Source: Leeuwenhoekiella sp. MAR_2009_132 (GTDB lineage: Bacteria; Bacteroidota; Bacteroidia; Flavobacteriales; Flavobacteriaceae). Taken from it: a stretch of DNA of 64,000 nucleotides. Below, piece after piece: positions 36,558 through 45,455 of the stretch. Position 1 is the first letter of the stretch. Each line of letters starts with the position of its first letter. Below the pieces are notes generated by a model. The model ran no database searches, was not told where the DNA came from, and saw nothing but the letters and a program-made list of their open reading frames with translations. The translations under genes and the position numbers were made by a program. Where the stretch lies: NCBI RefSeq assembly GCF_000687915.1, contig NZ_JHZY01000004.1, positions 1,374,001 to 1,438,000 of the forward strand, read 5' to 3'.

Positions 36558-36770
36558 TAGTTCTTTAATGAAAAGGAAACGGAAACGGCTACTGTGGAGA
36601 ATGGACAAATGTTAGTTTTGAGTTTGCCCAAAGTTTGATTTGAAACGAAATTTCAACCTAATCGGATCAAGTGAACGTAATCCCTTTTTCAGGGGTTGTG
36701 TTCAAGATTTTCGAATGAGCCTCTTTTCCCGAAATGGAGCTTTTCGCGAAATGCAGGGGAATGGGGTGAA
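36558..36770. repeat. Long direct repeat, copy B
   Basis: Partner of copy A (30134-30341), same orientation. The core GAACGTAATCCC is identical in both, and its pairing partner differs (GGGGTTGTGTTC here, GGGATTGTGTTC in copy A), which keeps the stem by G-T pairing. It lies 20 bases past the stop of the 36791-37846 gene. Confidence 0.85.
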
Positions 36771-36790
36771 GATTTAAGAACCTAAAAATG

Positions 36791-37846
36791 CTATTCTATA
36801 GAATTAATAAAATCTAGTTTCTCAATTCTATTTTTAGCCCATTGAATTACTTGATCTTTTTCACCATCTAATGTTTGATTATTTTCAAACATCCCTATAA
36901 ATTCCTTGAGATTTTCAATTCGTTTCCATTGATCAGCTAATTGTAAAAGTTTCTCAAATCGATTTTCTTCTTCGATCTTTTTCCGTTTTAAAGCTTCAGC
37001 CTTTTCTGACTCAATTTTATTTCTCTGATGTCTTACATCACGATAAATGGATTCAGCACGTTCTGTTTTTGCTAAATACTCCAGTTTAGCAATGATTTCA
37101 GAAATCTTATCTTCTATAGTTATTGTTTTTTGATCCTGCCATTCTTTCGCTCTCCATCTATCAATTTTTAAAGCAAGCTTTCCTGTAGGTATATAATCAG
37201 ATCCCCAACCATCATACCTAGAAACCCGTTTGTTAACTTCACGAAGACTAAAGGGATAGGTTTCTCCATAAATACTAATTTCATATTGGTAATTCCGGAT
37301 TTTAAAACGATGTCCTCTTAATCTTAAACTTTTAATCAAACAGTCCATAAATCGAAGCGCACGAGCGTGTAGTTCTTTAGATGTGTTAATAGAAATTGTG
37401 GGATTGTCATAACCGCTCAAGTATTTACCTCGCTTACGAGCCTTTTCTCGCTCCTCTTCCACCCTTAAATACTCTTGTACTAATTTATCAGGCTTACTGA
37501 GTCTTTTTGATACGGATAAATCTAATCGACTATCATTTTCGATTTCTTCTTGAATGTATTTTTCTAATGCCTTTCCGCTTAAGTACATCCAAGAATAAGG
37601 ATCTTTTTTTTCTTTAATAGCTCCCCAAACAATACGGGCATCATTAGGGTTTGGTAGTTTCGGTTGAATCCCTTGTTTACCAAATTTTAATTTTGACCAA
37701 TAATTAGATGGTGGTCTTGGTATATCATGCTTTTTACAAATCGCAATAATGGTATGGTAATCAATATTCAGTTCCTCTTTTATTTTAGTTAAGGTCTTAG
37801 ACCAGACTAGATCATAAAACTTCTCACGAGTGAATTGCTCTATCAT
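36791..37846 (-). CDS. HTH-containing protein of unknown function
   Basis: 351 residues, basic. The N-terminus FTREKFYDLVWSKTLTKIKEELNIDYHTIIAICKKHDIPRPP looks like a helix-turn-helix followed by a short Pro-rich clamp (PSNYWSKLKFGKQG). The centre (about 150-235) is a compact beta/alpha region, and the C-terminal third is a strongly charged coiled coil (about 255-320). I have seen proteins starting this way in bacterial mobile elements but know no function. It is transcribed alone and followed by repeat copy B. Confidence 0.6.
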   Translation of the reverse strand: MIEQFTREKFYDLVWSKTLTKIKEELNIDYHTIIAICKKHDIPRPPSNYWSKLKFGKQGIQPKLPNPNDARIVWGAIKEKKDPYSWMYLSGKALEKYIQEEIENDSRLDLSVSKRLSKPDKLVQEYLRVEEEREKARKRGKYLSGYDNPTISINTSKELHARALRFMDCLIKSLRLRGHRFKIRNYQYEISIYGETYPFSLREVNKRVSRYDGWGSDYIPTGKLALKIDRWRAKEWQDQKTITIEDKISEIIAKLEYLAKTERAESIYRDVRHQRNKIESEKAEALKRKKIEEENRFEKLLQLADQWKRIENLKEFIGMFENNQTLDGEKDQVIQWAKNRIEKLDFINSIE

Positions 37847-37941
37847 AAATGCTTAATTTACCCCCTAAATTATCGAGAGTTAAGCAGTAATCAAAATCAA
37901 TAATACAGTTTTTGTTACAGTTAATATTGGTATAGTATCTA

Positions 37942-37960
37942 ATATCCGGATACAGGATAT
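37942..37960. promoter_or_regulatory. Operator-like site 1 of the wHTH/nucleotidyltransferase pair
   Basis: ATATCCGGATACAGGATAT, with ATATCC/GGATAT arms. Identical to the site at 38007-38025, 65 bases further on. Confidence 0.65.
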
Positions 37961-38006
37961 TATTGTATACTAAACTTATATTTAATATAATATATGATTA
38001 TATTGC

Positions 38007-38025
38007 ATATCCGGATACAGGATAT
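38007..38025. promoter_or_regulatory. Operator-like site 2, 4 bases before the antitoxin start
   Basis: The same 19-bp sequence as 37942-37960. It abuts the start codon at 38030, so binding here would block transcription or translation initiation. Probably autoregulation by the wHTH protein. Confidence 0.65.
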
Positions 38026-38029
38026 CATT

Positions 38030-38551
38030 ATGCAAAAAACAACAGAACTTACTGCAATTGATATAGCAATGCTTCTAAAATTAATTGCTAATCAAGATAA
38101 CCCGCTAATGCAAACTCAGCTTTCGGAGCAATTATATATTGCCCAGTCTGAAGTGAGTAGATCCTTATCACGTTTAGATTATGCACAGTTATATAGTAAG
38201 CATAACAAATCCGTAAATAGAATGAATACTTTTGAGTTTCTTGTTTATGGAGTTAAATATGCATTTCCTGTACAACCTGGTTCAATTGTAAGAGGCATCG
38301 CTACGGCACATAGTGCTCCTCCACTAGCCGATCTCATTATCAGTCAGGAAAATTATGTATGGGCATATGCGAAGGGCACTTTAAGAGGACAGCATGTTGA
38401 ACCCTTTTACAAAAACCTTCCAAAAGCTAGCTTAGAAGATACTAAATTTTACGCACTTTTGGCTTTAGTTGACGCGCTTCGAGTTGGAAAAATAAGAGAA
38501 ACTGCTATTGCAAAAGAAAAGCTAGAGCAAAGTATCATTCATGGAAAATAA
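38030..38551 (+). CDS. Winged-helix regulator, probable antitoxin
   Basis: 173 residues from ATG 38030 (MQKTTELTAIDIAMLLKLIANQ). I prefer this start because the upstream ATG at 37994 would translate the operator. A winged-helix domain fills residues 5-65 (QTQLSEQLYIAQSEVSRSLSRLDYAQLY). The C-terminal half (FPVQPGSIVRGIATAHSAPPL) is conserved in this family but its role is unclear. It overlaps the nucleotidyltransferase gene by 11 bases, the coupling typical of toxin-antitoxin operons of the AbiE kind. Confidence 0.75.
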   Translation: MQKTTELTAIDIAMLLKLIANQDNPLMQTQLSEQLYIAQSEVSRSLSRLDYAQLYSKHNKSVNRMNTFEFLVYGVKYAFPVQPGSIVRGIATAHSAPPLADLIISQENYVWAYAKGTLRGQHVEPFYKNLPKASLEDTKFYALLALVDALRVGKIRETAIAKEKLEQSIIHGK

Positions 38552-39233
38552 AATCATAAATATAGACACCGTTGCACAAGTTGCAATAGCGTTAAAAGAT
38601 CTCAAATCGAAAATGATCTTTGTGGGTGGTGCGATAGTCAGTTTATATACTGATGATCCAAGTGCAGAGGAGATACGCCCTACACAGGATATCGATCTCA
38701 CCACTGAACTGGTAACGTATACCGATCTATTAAATCTTCAGGAAAAACTCAGTGAATTAAAAATTTATCCTGATCCAAATGCGGGAGATATAATAAGTTA
38801 TCTATTTAATAATATCGCAATAGATATTGTTCCAGGAAAAGACGGACTTACTGGCCCAGCAAACAAATGGTACAGCTATGGTTTCAAAGATATCCGTAAA
38901 ACATTTGCTAAGGATCAGGAAATTCAAATATTTAGTCCTGCTGTTTTTATTGCAACAAAATTTGAGGCTTTTCACAGTCGTGGGAGTGATTTTAGAACCA
39001 GTCACGATTTTGAGGATATTATAAACGTACTCAACAACTGTACATACATCGTAGAAGACATAAGCAAAGCTCATAGAGACGTTATTTATTATCTTCAAAA
39101 CGAATTAAGCGTTATAATGGAAAGTCCTTTAAAAAACGAGTTACTTGCCGCTCATATTCATCCGTTGATACGTGAAGAACGAATAATTATTCTTGAAGAA
39201 AAAATTAATAAAATTCTAGCTTTTAGAGTTTAG
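38541..39233 (+). CDS. AbiEii-like nucleotidyltransferase, probable toxin
   Basis: 230 residues. The nucleotidyltransferase core is visible: GG in MIFVGGAIVSLYTDD near residue 28, the DxD pair in RPTQDIDLTTE near 52, and a third acidic residue in NIAIDIVPGKDG near 96. KFEAFHSRGSDFRTSHDFEDIINVL is typical of AbiEii/AbiGii relatives. Such enzymes modify tRNAs or other targets and are held in check by a DNA-binding partner, here the preceding gene. It is the last gene before the right att site. Confidence 0.78.
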   Translation: MENKIINIDTVAQVAIALKDLKSKMIFVGGAIVSLYTDDPSAEEIRPTQDIDLTTELVTYTDLLNLQEKLSELKIYPDPNAGDIISYLFNNIAIDIVPGKDGLTGPANKWYSYGFKDIRKTFAKDQEIQIFSPAVFIATKFEAFHSRGSDFRTSHDFEDIINVLNNCTYIVEDISKAHRDVIYYLQNELSVIMESPLKNELLAAHIHPLIREERIIILEEKINKILAFRV

Positions 39234-39378
39234 TAGAATGTTTGTAAAGCAAGATTTATTTGTTTCTTTCTGTAAATCGCACCAAAATCCCCACAATATT
39301 TCCATTTTAAGTCAAATTGATAAAATTCATAATCAATTGACTGCAAATGAGTTAAATTTTTATTAAAATTAGAGTCAC

Positions 39379-39397
39379 TTGCAAATTACTTGCAAAT
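39379..39397 (+). promoter_or_regulatory. Candidate integrase arm-type sites, right
   Basis: TTGCAAAT (39379-39386) is repeated at 39390-39397 with an 11-bp period and 3-base spacer, matching the left-end pair except for one G/A change. Confidence 0.5.
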
Positions 39398-39402
39398 AAA
39401 AA

Positions 39403-39433
39403 AAGCCTCAGAAGACAAAATCTTCTGAGGCTT
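39403..39433 (-). terminator. Terminator behind the tRNA, supplied by the element
   Basis: A 13-bp perfect stem (AAGCCTCAGAAGA/TCTTCTGAGGCTT) with a 5-base loop, and a T run on the minus strand. It lies 12 bases past the tRNA 3' end and inside the element. Confidence 0.85.
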
Positions 39434-39444
39434 AGTGTTTACTA

Positions 39445-39487
39445 GTGGTCCCACCTGGGCTCGAACCAGGGACCACCTGATTATGAG
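39445..39487. repeat. attR (43-bp tRNA-derived repeat)
   Basis: Identical to attL (19391-19433). It continues rightwards into the intact 5' half of the tRNA gene. Confidence 0.95.
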
Positions 39488-39519
39488 TCAGGTGCTCTAA
39501 CCAACTGAGCTATAGGACC
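39446..39519 (-). tRNA. tRNA-Met (CAU anticodon)
   Basis: A 74-base cloverleaf on the minus strand: acceptor GGTCCTA/TGGGACC, D arm AGCTCAGTTGGTTAGAGC, anticodon stem CCTGA/TCAGG with loop CTCATAA (anticodon CAT), and T arm CCTGG-TTCGAGC-CCAGG. CAU could also be tRNA-Ile2 after lysidine modification. No initiator features (three G-C pairs in the anticodon stem) are seen. Its 3' half was replaced by the element's copy on integration. Confidence 0.93.
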
Positions 39520-39588
39520 GGCATTAATACTATTTAAAGCATCAAAGCGGGCGCAAAAATAACATTAATTTTTTATTACTGCAAACAT

Positions 39589-40011
39589 TTAATTGATCTC
39601 CTTGAATTCAATACCTCTATCCTGACATAATTCTATTAAAACACCACCCGTAGTTTTAGGATGCAAAAATGCAACCCATTTATTATCAGCACCCTGCTTT
39701 GGGGTTTCATTTAATAATTCAAAACCTTCTTTTTTTAAACGATTCATTTCAGACTTAATATCTTCTACAGCATAAGCGATATGATGTACACCTTCTCCTC
39801 GTTTAGCTATAAATTTTGCTATAGGACTACTTGCATTTGTTGCTTCTAACAGTTCTATTTTACTTTCTCCCATTTCAAAAAAAGAGGTGTTTACTCCTTC
39901 TGAAGCTACTTCTTCAGTCTTATAAGGTGCTTTACCAAGCAACTTCTCATAAAGTACATTTGAGGCCTCAAGACTTTTTACCGCAATTCCTATATGTTCT
40001 ATTTTTTTCAT
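39589..40011 (-). CDS. mce: Methylmalonyl-CoA epimerase
   Basis: Converts (S)- to (R)-methylmalonyl-CoA in propionyl-CoA metabolism. A 140-residue vicinal-oxygen-chelate fold with metal ligands visible in KIEHIGIAVKSLE (His near 5), GVHHIAYAVEDI (His near 76) and GVLIELCQD (Glu near 126). Full length, single gene, next to the tRNA. Confidence 0.93.
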   Translation of the reverse strand: MKKIEHIGIAVKSLEASNVLYEKLLGKAPYKTEEVASEGVNTSFFEMGESKIELLEATNASSPIAKFIAKRGEGVHHIAYAVEDIKSEMNRLKKEGFELLNETPKQGADNKWVAFLHPKTTGGVLIELCQDRGIEFKEIN

Positions 40012-40152
40012 AGTATTTCTAATATTATAAGATTATAAAAATAGAACTATTTAAAATGTATCCTAAACGAGGTATGCCATTAAGAAATTTAATCTAAAAC
40101 ACCTCCTCATTATTTACAATTACATCGTATCTAAAAAACGTACTTTTGCAAT

Positions 40153-40545
40153 ATGGAAACGAACAGGCAGAAAAAAGTAGGTGGCGTTTTGCAGCGCGAC
40201 CTCGTAGATGTTATACAAAAAGCACTTGCACAGGCAGGTGTTACAGGTATTATAGTATCTGTAAGTAAAGTAGGTGTTACTACAGATTTATCACAAGCTA
40301 AAGTATATATGAGTGTTTTTCCTCACGATAAAGCAGCAGAAATGTTGCGCGAGGTAAAAGCGGTTAAGCCGTTTATAAAACACGAGATTGCACAACGTAC
40401 GCGTCATCAATTACGCCGTATGCCCGAATTACAATTTTTTATTGATGACTCTTTAGAATATATTGACGGTATTGATAAATCATTAAAAGGTACCGAAGAT
40501 CCTATTGAAAATCCAGATTTATTGCCACGACGCAAAAAATCATAA
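40153..40545 (+). CDS. rbfA: Ribosome-binding factor A
   Basis: A KH-like protein needed for 16S rRNA 5'-end maturation and cold adaptation. 130 residues: KVGGVLQRDLVDVIQKAL at the N-terminus, VTTDLSQAKVYMSVFP in the centre and FIKHEIAQRTRHQLRRMPELQFFIDDSLEYIDGI, the typical C-terminal signature. The permease gene follows by 12 bases. Confidence 0.94.
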   Translation: METNRQKKVGGVLQRDLVDVIQKALAQAGVTGIIVSVSKVGVTTDLSQAKVYMSVFPHDKAAEMLREVKAVKPFIKHEIAQRTRHQLRRMPELQFFIDDSLEYIDGIDKSLKGTEDPIENPDLLPRRKKS

Positions 40546-40557
40546 GAAGAACCTACG

Positions 40558-41760
40558 TTGAAATTTCCTGTATTTATCGCAAAACGTTACCTGTTTACAA
40601 AGAGCAGCAACAATGCTATAAATATTATTACACTAATTTCTGCGATTAGTATTGTAGCAGGTTCTGCTGCATTGTTTATCGTATTGTCCGGTTTTTCAGG
40701 GCTTAAAGATTTTAGTTTATCTTTCTCTTCAATTTTTGATCCTGATTTGAAAGTGATTCCCGCAAGCGGAAAAACAATTCAATTTACAGATAAAAATGCA
40801 ACAGATTTGACGGCTGTATCCGGTGTTGCAGACTTCACTAAAATTATCGAAGAACGTGCATTTCTAGAATTTAGAGGCAAAAACCATATTGCATATCTTA
40901 AAGGGGTTGATGCAAACTATATGCGTGTTAATACTATAGACAGCACGCTACTTTATGGCAATTGGATTACAGAAGACGAACCTGTGGCTGCAATTGGCTT
41001 TGGTATTTCTCGTTTACTTTCTCTTGGAGTTAATAATTATACAGATTTGCTAAGGGTAATGGTTCCCAGACCCGGTGACGGCCAAATTTCAGACCCTACC
41101 CAAGCCTTTAATAGTGCTCAGTTAGTAGTTTCAGATATTTTTCAAGTTAATGAAGAGCTAGATCAAAAGTATATTTTTACTAATCTTGAGTTTGTACGCA
41201 ATCTGTTGCGATATGACAGCACCACATTGAGTGCTCTAGAGATTAAGTTAGACCCACTGGCAGACCCGCTAGCCGTTAAGAAAAATGTAGAAGCTATTTT
41301 GGGCAGAAACGTTGAAGTAAAAACCCGCTTTCAGCTCAATGACAAATTATACAAGATGCTTAATGCCGAAAATCTGGCGGTTTATCTCATTTTCACTTTA
41401 GTGCTCATCATCGCCCTTTTTAATCTGGTAGGTAGCATTATAATGATCATTATCGATAAGAAAGAAAATATTAAAACCTTACACAGTCTGGGTTCTACGC
41501 TAAAAGAAATTAGGTATATTTTCTTTTTACAAGGGGCTATGATGACCATTTTTGGAGGTCTTGCCGGTATTATTCTGGGAGCCTTAATTGTAGGTGCTCA
41601 ACTTCAGTTTAAACTTAAAATGATCACAGCAACGCTTGCCTATCCTATGGAATTTACCTTTACAAATTTCATAACCGTTTTTGCAACGATCTCCATTTTA
41701 GGAATATTGGCTTCTTATCTAGCAGCATCTACCATCAGACCCAAGCTTATTGAAGACTAA
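40558..41760 (+). CDS. ABC transporter permease, LolC/E (MacB/FtsX) type
   Basis: 400 residues with a membrane helix at about 22-48, a periplasmic domain (about 50-265) and three more helices (about 272-298, 318-345, 368-390), the layout of lipoprotein-releasing LolC/E permeases. It starts with TTG at 40558, only 12 bases after rbfA; no ATG fits better, since FPVFIAKRYLFTKSSNNAINIIT is conserved from residue 3. The ATPase partner is not adjacent. Confidence 0.88.
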   Translation: MKFPVFIAKRYLFTKSSNNAINIITLISAISIVAGSAALFIVLSGFSGLKDFSLSFSSIFDPDLKVIPASGKTIQFTDKNATDLTAVSGVADFTKIIEERAFLEFRGKNHIAYLKGVDANYMRVNTIDSTLLYGNWITEDEPVAAIGFGISRLLSLGVNNYTDLLRVMVPRPGDGQISDPTQAFNSAQLVVSDIFQVNEELDQKYIFTNLEFVRNLLRYDSTTLSALEIKLDPLADPLAVKKNVEAILGRNVEVKTRFQLNDKLYKMLNAENLAVYLIFTLVLIIALFNLVGSIIMIIIDKKENIKTLHSLGSTLKEIRYIFFLQGAMMTIFGGLAGIILGALIVGAQLQFKLKMITATLAYPMEFTFTNFITVFATISILGILASYLAASTIRPKLIED

Positions 41761-41793
41761 TTTTTCAATTGAAAAAAGAATAAAATTCAGTTT

Positions 41794-42789
41794 CTAATGT
41801 TCAAAGACATAGTCTGAAAAACGCTCTTCAACCTCATCGAAGGCTGCAAATACATCTATAGAATCATCACTGGTCACCATTTTCATTCGGTATTCTTTAA
41901 AGTCAGGAATCCCTTTAAAATAGTTAGTATAATGACGACGCGTCTCAAAAACACCCAGTTTTTCACCTTTCCAATCTATTGCCATTTGTAAATGTCTACG
42001 GGCAGCATTTATGCGCTCTTGCATTGTAGGAGGTGGTAAGTGTTCTCCAGTTTTAAAATAATGCTTTACTTCTTTAAAAAACCAGGGGTAGCCTATGCTA
42101 GCACGGCCTATCATCGCGCCATCTAAACCATATTCATCACGCATTAAAGCAGCTTTTTCGGGTGTGTCTACATCACCATTCCCAAAAACAGGAATATGCA
42201 TTCTTGAATTGTTTTTAACTGCAGCAATAGGTCTCCAGTCGGCGCTACCTTTATACATTTGGGCACGGGTTCTTCCGTGTATGGAAATCGCCTTGCAGCC
42301 CACATCCTGTAAACGTTCTGCAACCTCCACAATTTTGATAGAATCGTGATCCCAACCCAAACGGGTTTTTACGGTAATAGGAAGGTGTGTATGCTTAACC
42401 ATAGCTTCGGTTAGGGAAACCATAAGGTCTATGTCTTTTAGAATCCCGGCACCGGCGCCCTTAGAAACCACTTTTTTTACAGGACAACCAAAGTTGATGT
42501 CAATAATATCTGGCTTTGAAGCTTCAACGATCTCTACACTTTGCAACATCGATTCGAGATTTGCACCAAAGATCTGAATGCCTACGGGTCGTTCTTTCTC
42601 GTAAATATCGAGTTTCATCACGCTTTTAGCGGCATCCCGAATAAGGCCTTCACTCGAAATAAATTCAGTAAAAACCACATCTGCACCCTGCTCTTTACAC
42701 AATGCGCGAAACGGTGGATCACTTACATCTTCCATAGGTGCTAAAAGCAACGGGAAGTCTCCTACATCAATATCTCCTATTTTTGACAA
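41794..42789 (-). CDS. dusB: tRNA-dihydrouridine synthase
   Basis: An FMN enzyme that reduces uridines in the tRNA D loop. LLLAPMEDVSDPPFRALCKEQGAD at the N-terminus, the active-site cysteine in DINFGCPVKKVVSKGAGAG near 100, TVKTRLGWD near 141, ISIHGRTRAQMYKG near 172 and GDGAMIGR-like GLDGAMIGRASIGYPW are present. 331 residues is full length. Subgroup B is the usual one in Bacteroidota. Confidence 0.93.
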   Translation of the reverse strand: MSKIGDIDVGDFPLLLAPMEDVSDPPFRALCKEQGADVVFTEFISSEGLIRDAAKSVMKLDIYEKERPVGIQIFGANLESMLQSVEIVEASKPDIIDINFGCPVKKVVSKGAGAGILKDIDLMVSLTEAMVKHTHLPITVKTRLGWDHDSIKIVEVAERLQDVGCKAISIHGRTRAQMYKGSADWRPIAAVKNNSRMHIPVFGNGDVDTPEKAALMRDEYGLDGAMIGRASIGYPWFFKEVKHYFKTGEHLPPPTMQERINAARRHLQMAIDWKGEKLGVFETRRHYTNYFKGIPDFKEYRMKMVTSDDSIDVFAAFDEVEERFSDYVFEH

Positions 42790-42874
42790 AACGATAAATT
42801 TTTTGCAAAATTAAGCAATGTTTTGCTAAGTAAGTGTGTAGTTTATATACGTAAAAAAAAGAGTGTAGCTTTAA

Positions 42875-45286
42875 CTATTGTTTTGTTAAGCGCTTTTCTT
42901 CTTCAGTATTAATATCTCTGCTGTTGTCGCTTAACTTGAAATTCCCAAATTTGTAGCGCAGTCCTAGCCGAATCTTTTGAGATTCTGGCATTGCGAAGAA
43001 AGTATTGTTTTGATTCCCATATTTTGAAGTAAGCGGGATATTCATCGTATTAAATATATCTTCAGTACTAAAAGTCGCCGTTAACCTCCCATTCATAAAG
43101 GCCTTCTGTAGATCAAGACTTAAAGCATACTGCGGGCGATCGTATTCATAAGAACCGGCCAGAATATTTGACATAAAATAATTTGTAACTGTTGCGGTAA
43201 GCGATTGATCTATTATTAAATAATTCAGGGTTCGTAAATAAACACCATTAATATTCTTTTTCACGTTATCGACCTGACTTTCGAGTGCTTTAAATTCGTT
43301 TTCCATATTATAAAAGGAAGATTCGACACTCATCCACATCCAATTGGTAACAAATTCAGAATACGTAATATCAAAGCTGAATTGTCGCTCATAATTGAGA
43401 TTAGTATTCACACTTCTTAAGGTCAAATCCTGATTATCCTGAAAAGGTAAACGGCTCATCGCATTATCTATACGATCCCAATATAGATCAATACTCAACT
43501 TATTTTTAAACGTATAATTAAATTGAATTCTATTAGCTATTGCAGGCTGAATATTAGGATCTCCTTCCTGAAAATTATTTTCATTTAAGAAATATCTAAA
43601 AGGATTCAAGCTCTGAAAACGCGGCCGATCAATTCTTCGGTTATAGGTCAAACTAAAAGAATGATTTTCAGACGGGTTGTTAGTTATGTAAACAGTAGGA
43701 AACAACTCGAGATATTCTTGTGTGTTTACAACTCCCAATGTTCGTGAGTCGCCATTTGCAGCTGTATATTCTCCTCGTAAACCGCCTTTAAAACTCCATT
43801 TATCCCAATCTCTAGAAAAGCTGAAATAAGAAGCGTATATATTTTCGGTATAATCAAAATTATCATTTAAAATAGCATCAGAATCACTCACATTTCCGGC
43901 AGTATTGAAAAATTCCTGTCTACTTTCAGAGTTAATTCCTGAATATTTTACTCCGGTTTCAATTGCCCAATTTTCTAAGCTTCCGGTATAATCTAACTGT
44001 CCTGTATAAATTTGAGAATTTTGAGTAGGTATGGTATTGAACGCATTTGCATTTAAAAGGTTTCCCTGGTTAGAAAAATAACGCGTGTTTACAGATTGAA
44101 TTTGATTGTCTGTGTAATCAATATAGTTTGCAATCGTAGTTAACTTCGCACCATTTTCTCCCAGTTCTTTATCGTAGTTTAAACTAAAGATCAAATTATC
44201 ACGGTCATTCTCAAGTAGGCTTTGTGTGGTATATAAAGAATCAAGCTGTCCTTGCGGATTATACGTTTCTGTTCTACCGCTAATATCTGAATCTGCTTTA
44301 GGCGTATGTAAGATATTAGCGCTAAAGCTTAGTAATTCGGTTTCACTTAACGTGAAATCTAAAATAGTATTTAGGCTATGTGAAAATGTACGGGTATCGC
44401 GTTTAAATAAATCTTCCCAGGTTGCTTTTTCGCTTCCATCGGGGTTATAAAATTGTACAAACCCCTCATCGGTTTTAGTATCAAAACGTGAATTAAAGGT
44501 ATAACTGGCATATGCATTTAACCAGTCGGTTTTGTAATATTGGCTTGTTCCTACGGCATATTTAGGAACAATACCCACGGTGTTTGAAGCATTAATACTT
44601 CCTTTATACCCTATTGAAAGATTTTTTGAAGTAATGATATTTAAAATCGCACCGCCTTCTGCATCGTATTTTGCCGGTGGTGTAGTTATAACTTCCACAG
44701 ATTTTACATTGACTCCGGCAAAACCTTCAAGCAATTGCTGCAATTCTTGACTTGTTAAATAAACTTTTCGGTCATTTATATAAATCTGTGCCGGCCTGTT
44801 TTTCACTAAAATCTGATCTTGATTTATAATAACTCCGGGCGTACGCTTTAGAATATCGTATGTTGACCCCGAAGAAATTGCAGTATTTTCTACATCAAAC
44901 ACCAGCCGATCAATCTTGCGTTGTATTACTGGTCTTTTTGCTGTAATGGTAACTTCATCCAGAAATTCTGCACTGTCTTGTAATGTAAAAGGAGGAAGAA
45001 TACTAGCGTCTTTAACATCAATAGGAGTGCTGTAAAAATCTTTATAGCCTACAAAACTTACTTTTATTAAGTAGCGGGCTATCTCTAAATTTGAGAATTT
45101 AAAAGAACCATCATCTTCACTTACTGTCCCTTTTACAAAGCTAGAATCTGCTGCTTTAAGCAATAAGATATTTGCAAAGGAGACCGGTTTCTTCTTAGAA
45201 TCAATGACTTTAGAAGAGATATCGTACTCCTGTGCAATTAGTGCCAAAGGAGCAAGAAATATGTAGAATAGAATTGTGTTCCGCAT
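42875..45286 (-). CDS. TonB-dependent-receptor-like outer-membrane beta-barrel protein
   Basis: 803 residues. Signal peptide (1-18), carboxypeptidase-regulatory-like domain (about 20-100: VIDSKKKPVSFANILLLKAADSSFVKGTVSEDDGSFKF), TonB plug domain (about 120-225: YDILKRTPGVIINQDQILVKNRPAQIYIND) and a beta-barrel of the OMP_b-brl_3 type to the end. The substrate is unknown. No SusD partner is present, so it is not a classic SusCD pair. It stands alone between dusB and lepA. Confidence 0.9.
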   Translation of the reverse strand: MRNTILFYIFLAPLALIAQEYDISSKVIDSKKKPVSFANILLLKAADSSFVKGTVSEDDGSFKFSNLEIARYLIKVSFVGYKDFYSTPIDVKDASILPPFTLQDSAEFLDEVTITAKRPVIQRKIDRLVFDVENTAISSGSTYDILKRTPGVIINQDQILVKNRPAQIYINDRKVYLTSQELQQLLEGFAGVNVKSVEVITTPPAKYDAEGGAILNIITSKNLSIGYKGSINASNTVGIVPKYAVGTSQYYKTDWLNAYASYTFNSRFDTKTDEGFVQFYNPDGSEKATWEDLFKRDTRTFSHSLNTILDFTLSETELLSFSANILHTPKADSDISGRTETYNPQGQLDSLYTTQSLLENDRDNLIFSLNYDKELGENGAKLTTIANYIDYTDNQIQSVNTRYFSNQGNLLNANAFNTIPTQNSQIYTGQLDYTGSLENWAIETGVKYSGINSESRQEFFNTAGNVSDSDAILNDNFDYTENIYASYFSFSRDWDKWSFKGGLRGEYTAANGDSRTLGVVNTQEYLELFPTVYITNNPSENHSFSLTYNRRIDRPRFQSLNPFRYFLNENNFQEGDPNIQPAIANRIQFNYTFKNKLSIDLYWDRIDNAMSRLPFQDNQDLTLRSVNTNLNYERQFSFDITYSEFVTNWMWMSVESSFYNMENEFKALESQVDNVKKNINGVYLRTLNYLIIDQSLTATVTNYFMSNILAGSYEYDRPQYALSLDLQKAFMNGRLTATFSTEDIFNTMNIPLTSKYGNQNNTFFAMPESQKIRLGLRYKFGNFKLSDNSRDINTEEEKRLTKQ

Positions 45287-45455
45287 AGAAAATCAAATCT
45301 AATGTAATTTTAATGTTAAAGCTGAATGAATTTTGACCTTTTTTTAAACTTTAAGAATAATAATTCCCTTAAAATAGATTTATTAGAAAATGGCTTTTCT
45401 AAACTGTATATTTGTGCGCTAAAGCGACTTTAGTGTCGCACGATGAAGAAAGTCT

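Larger units (their letters stand above)
19391..39487. mobile_element. Integrated genetic element in tRNA-Met(CAU), 20.1 kb
   Basis: Bounded by 43-bp perfect direct repeats (19391-19433 and 39445-39487) that correspond to the 3' half of a tRNA gene, whose intact copy is at the right end. A tyrosine integrase lies 147 bases inside the left repeat. Cargo includes hsdM/hsdS, a sigma-dCas12f pair, a TerB-type three-gene operon, a toxin-antitoxin-like pair and a relic mobilization gene. No relaxase, conjugation genes or phage structural genes are present, so it is a genomic island that would need help to transfer. Boundaries are firm from the repeat; origin and mobility are inferred. Confidence 0.92.
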
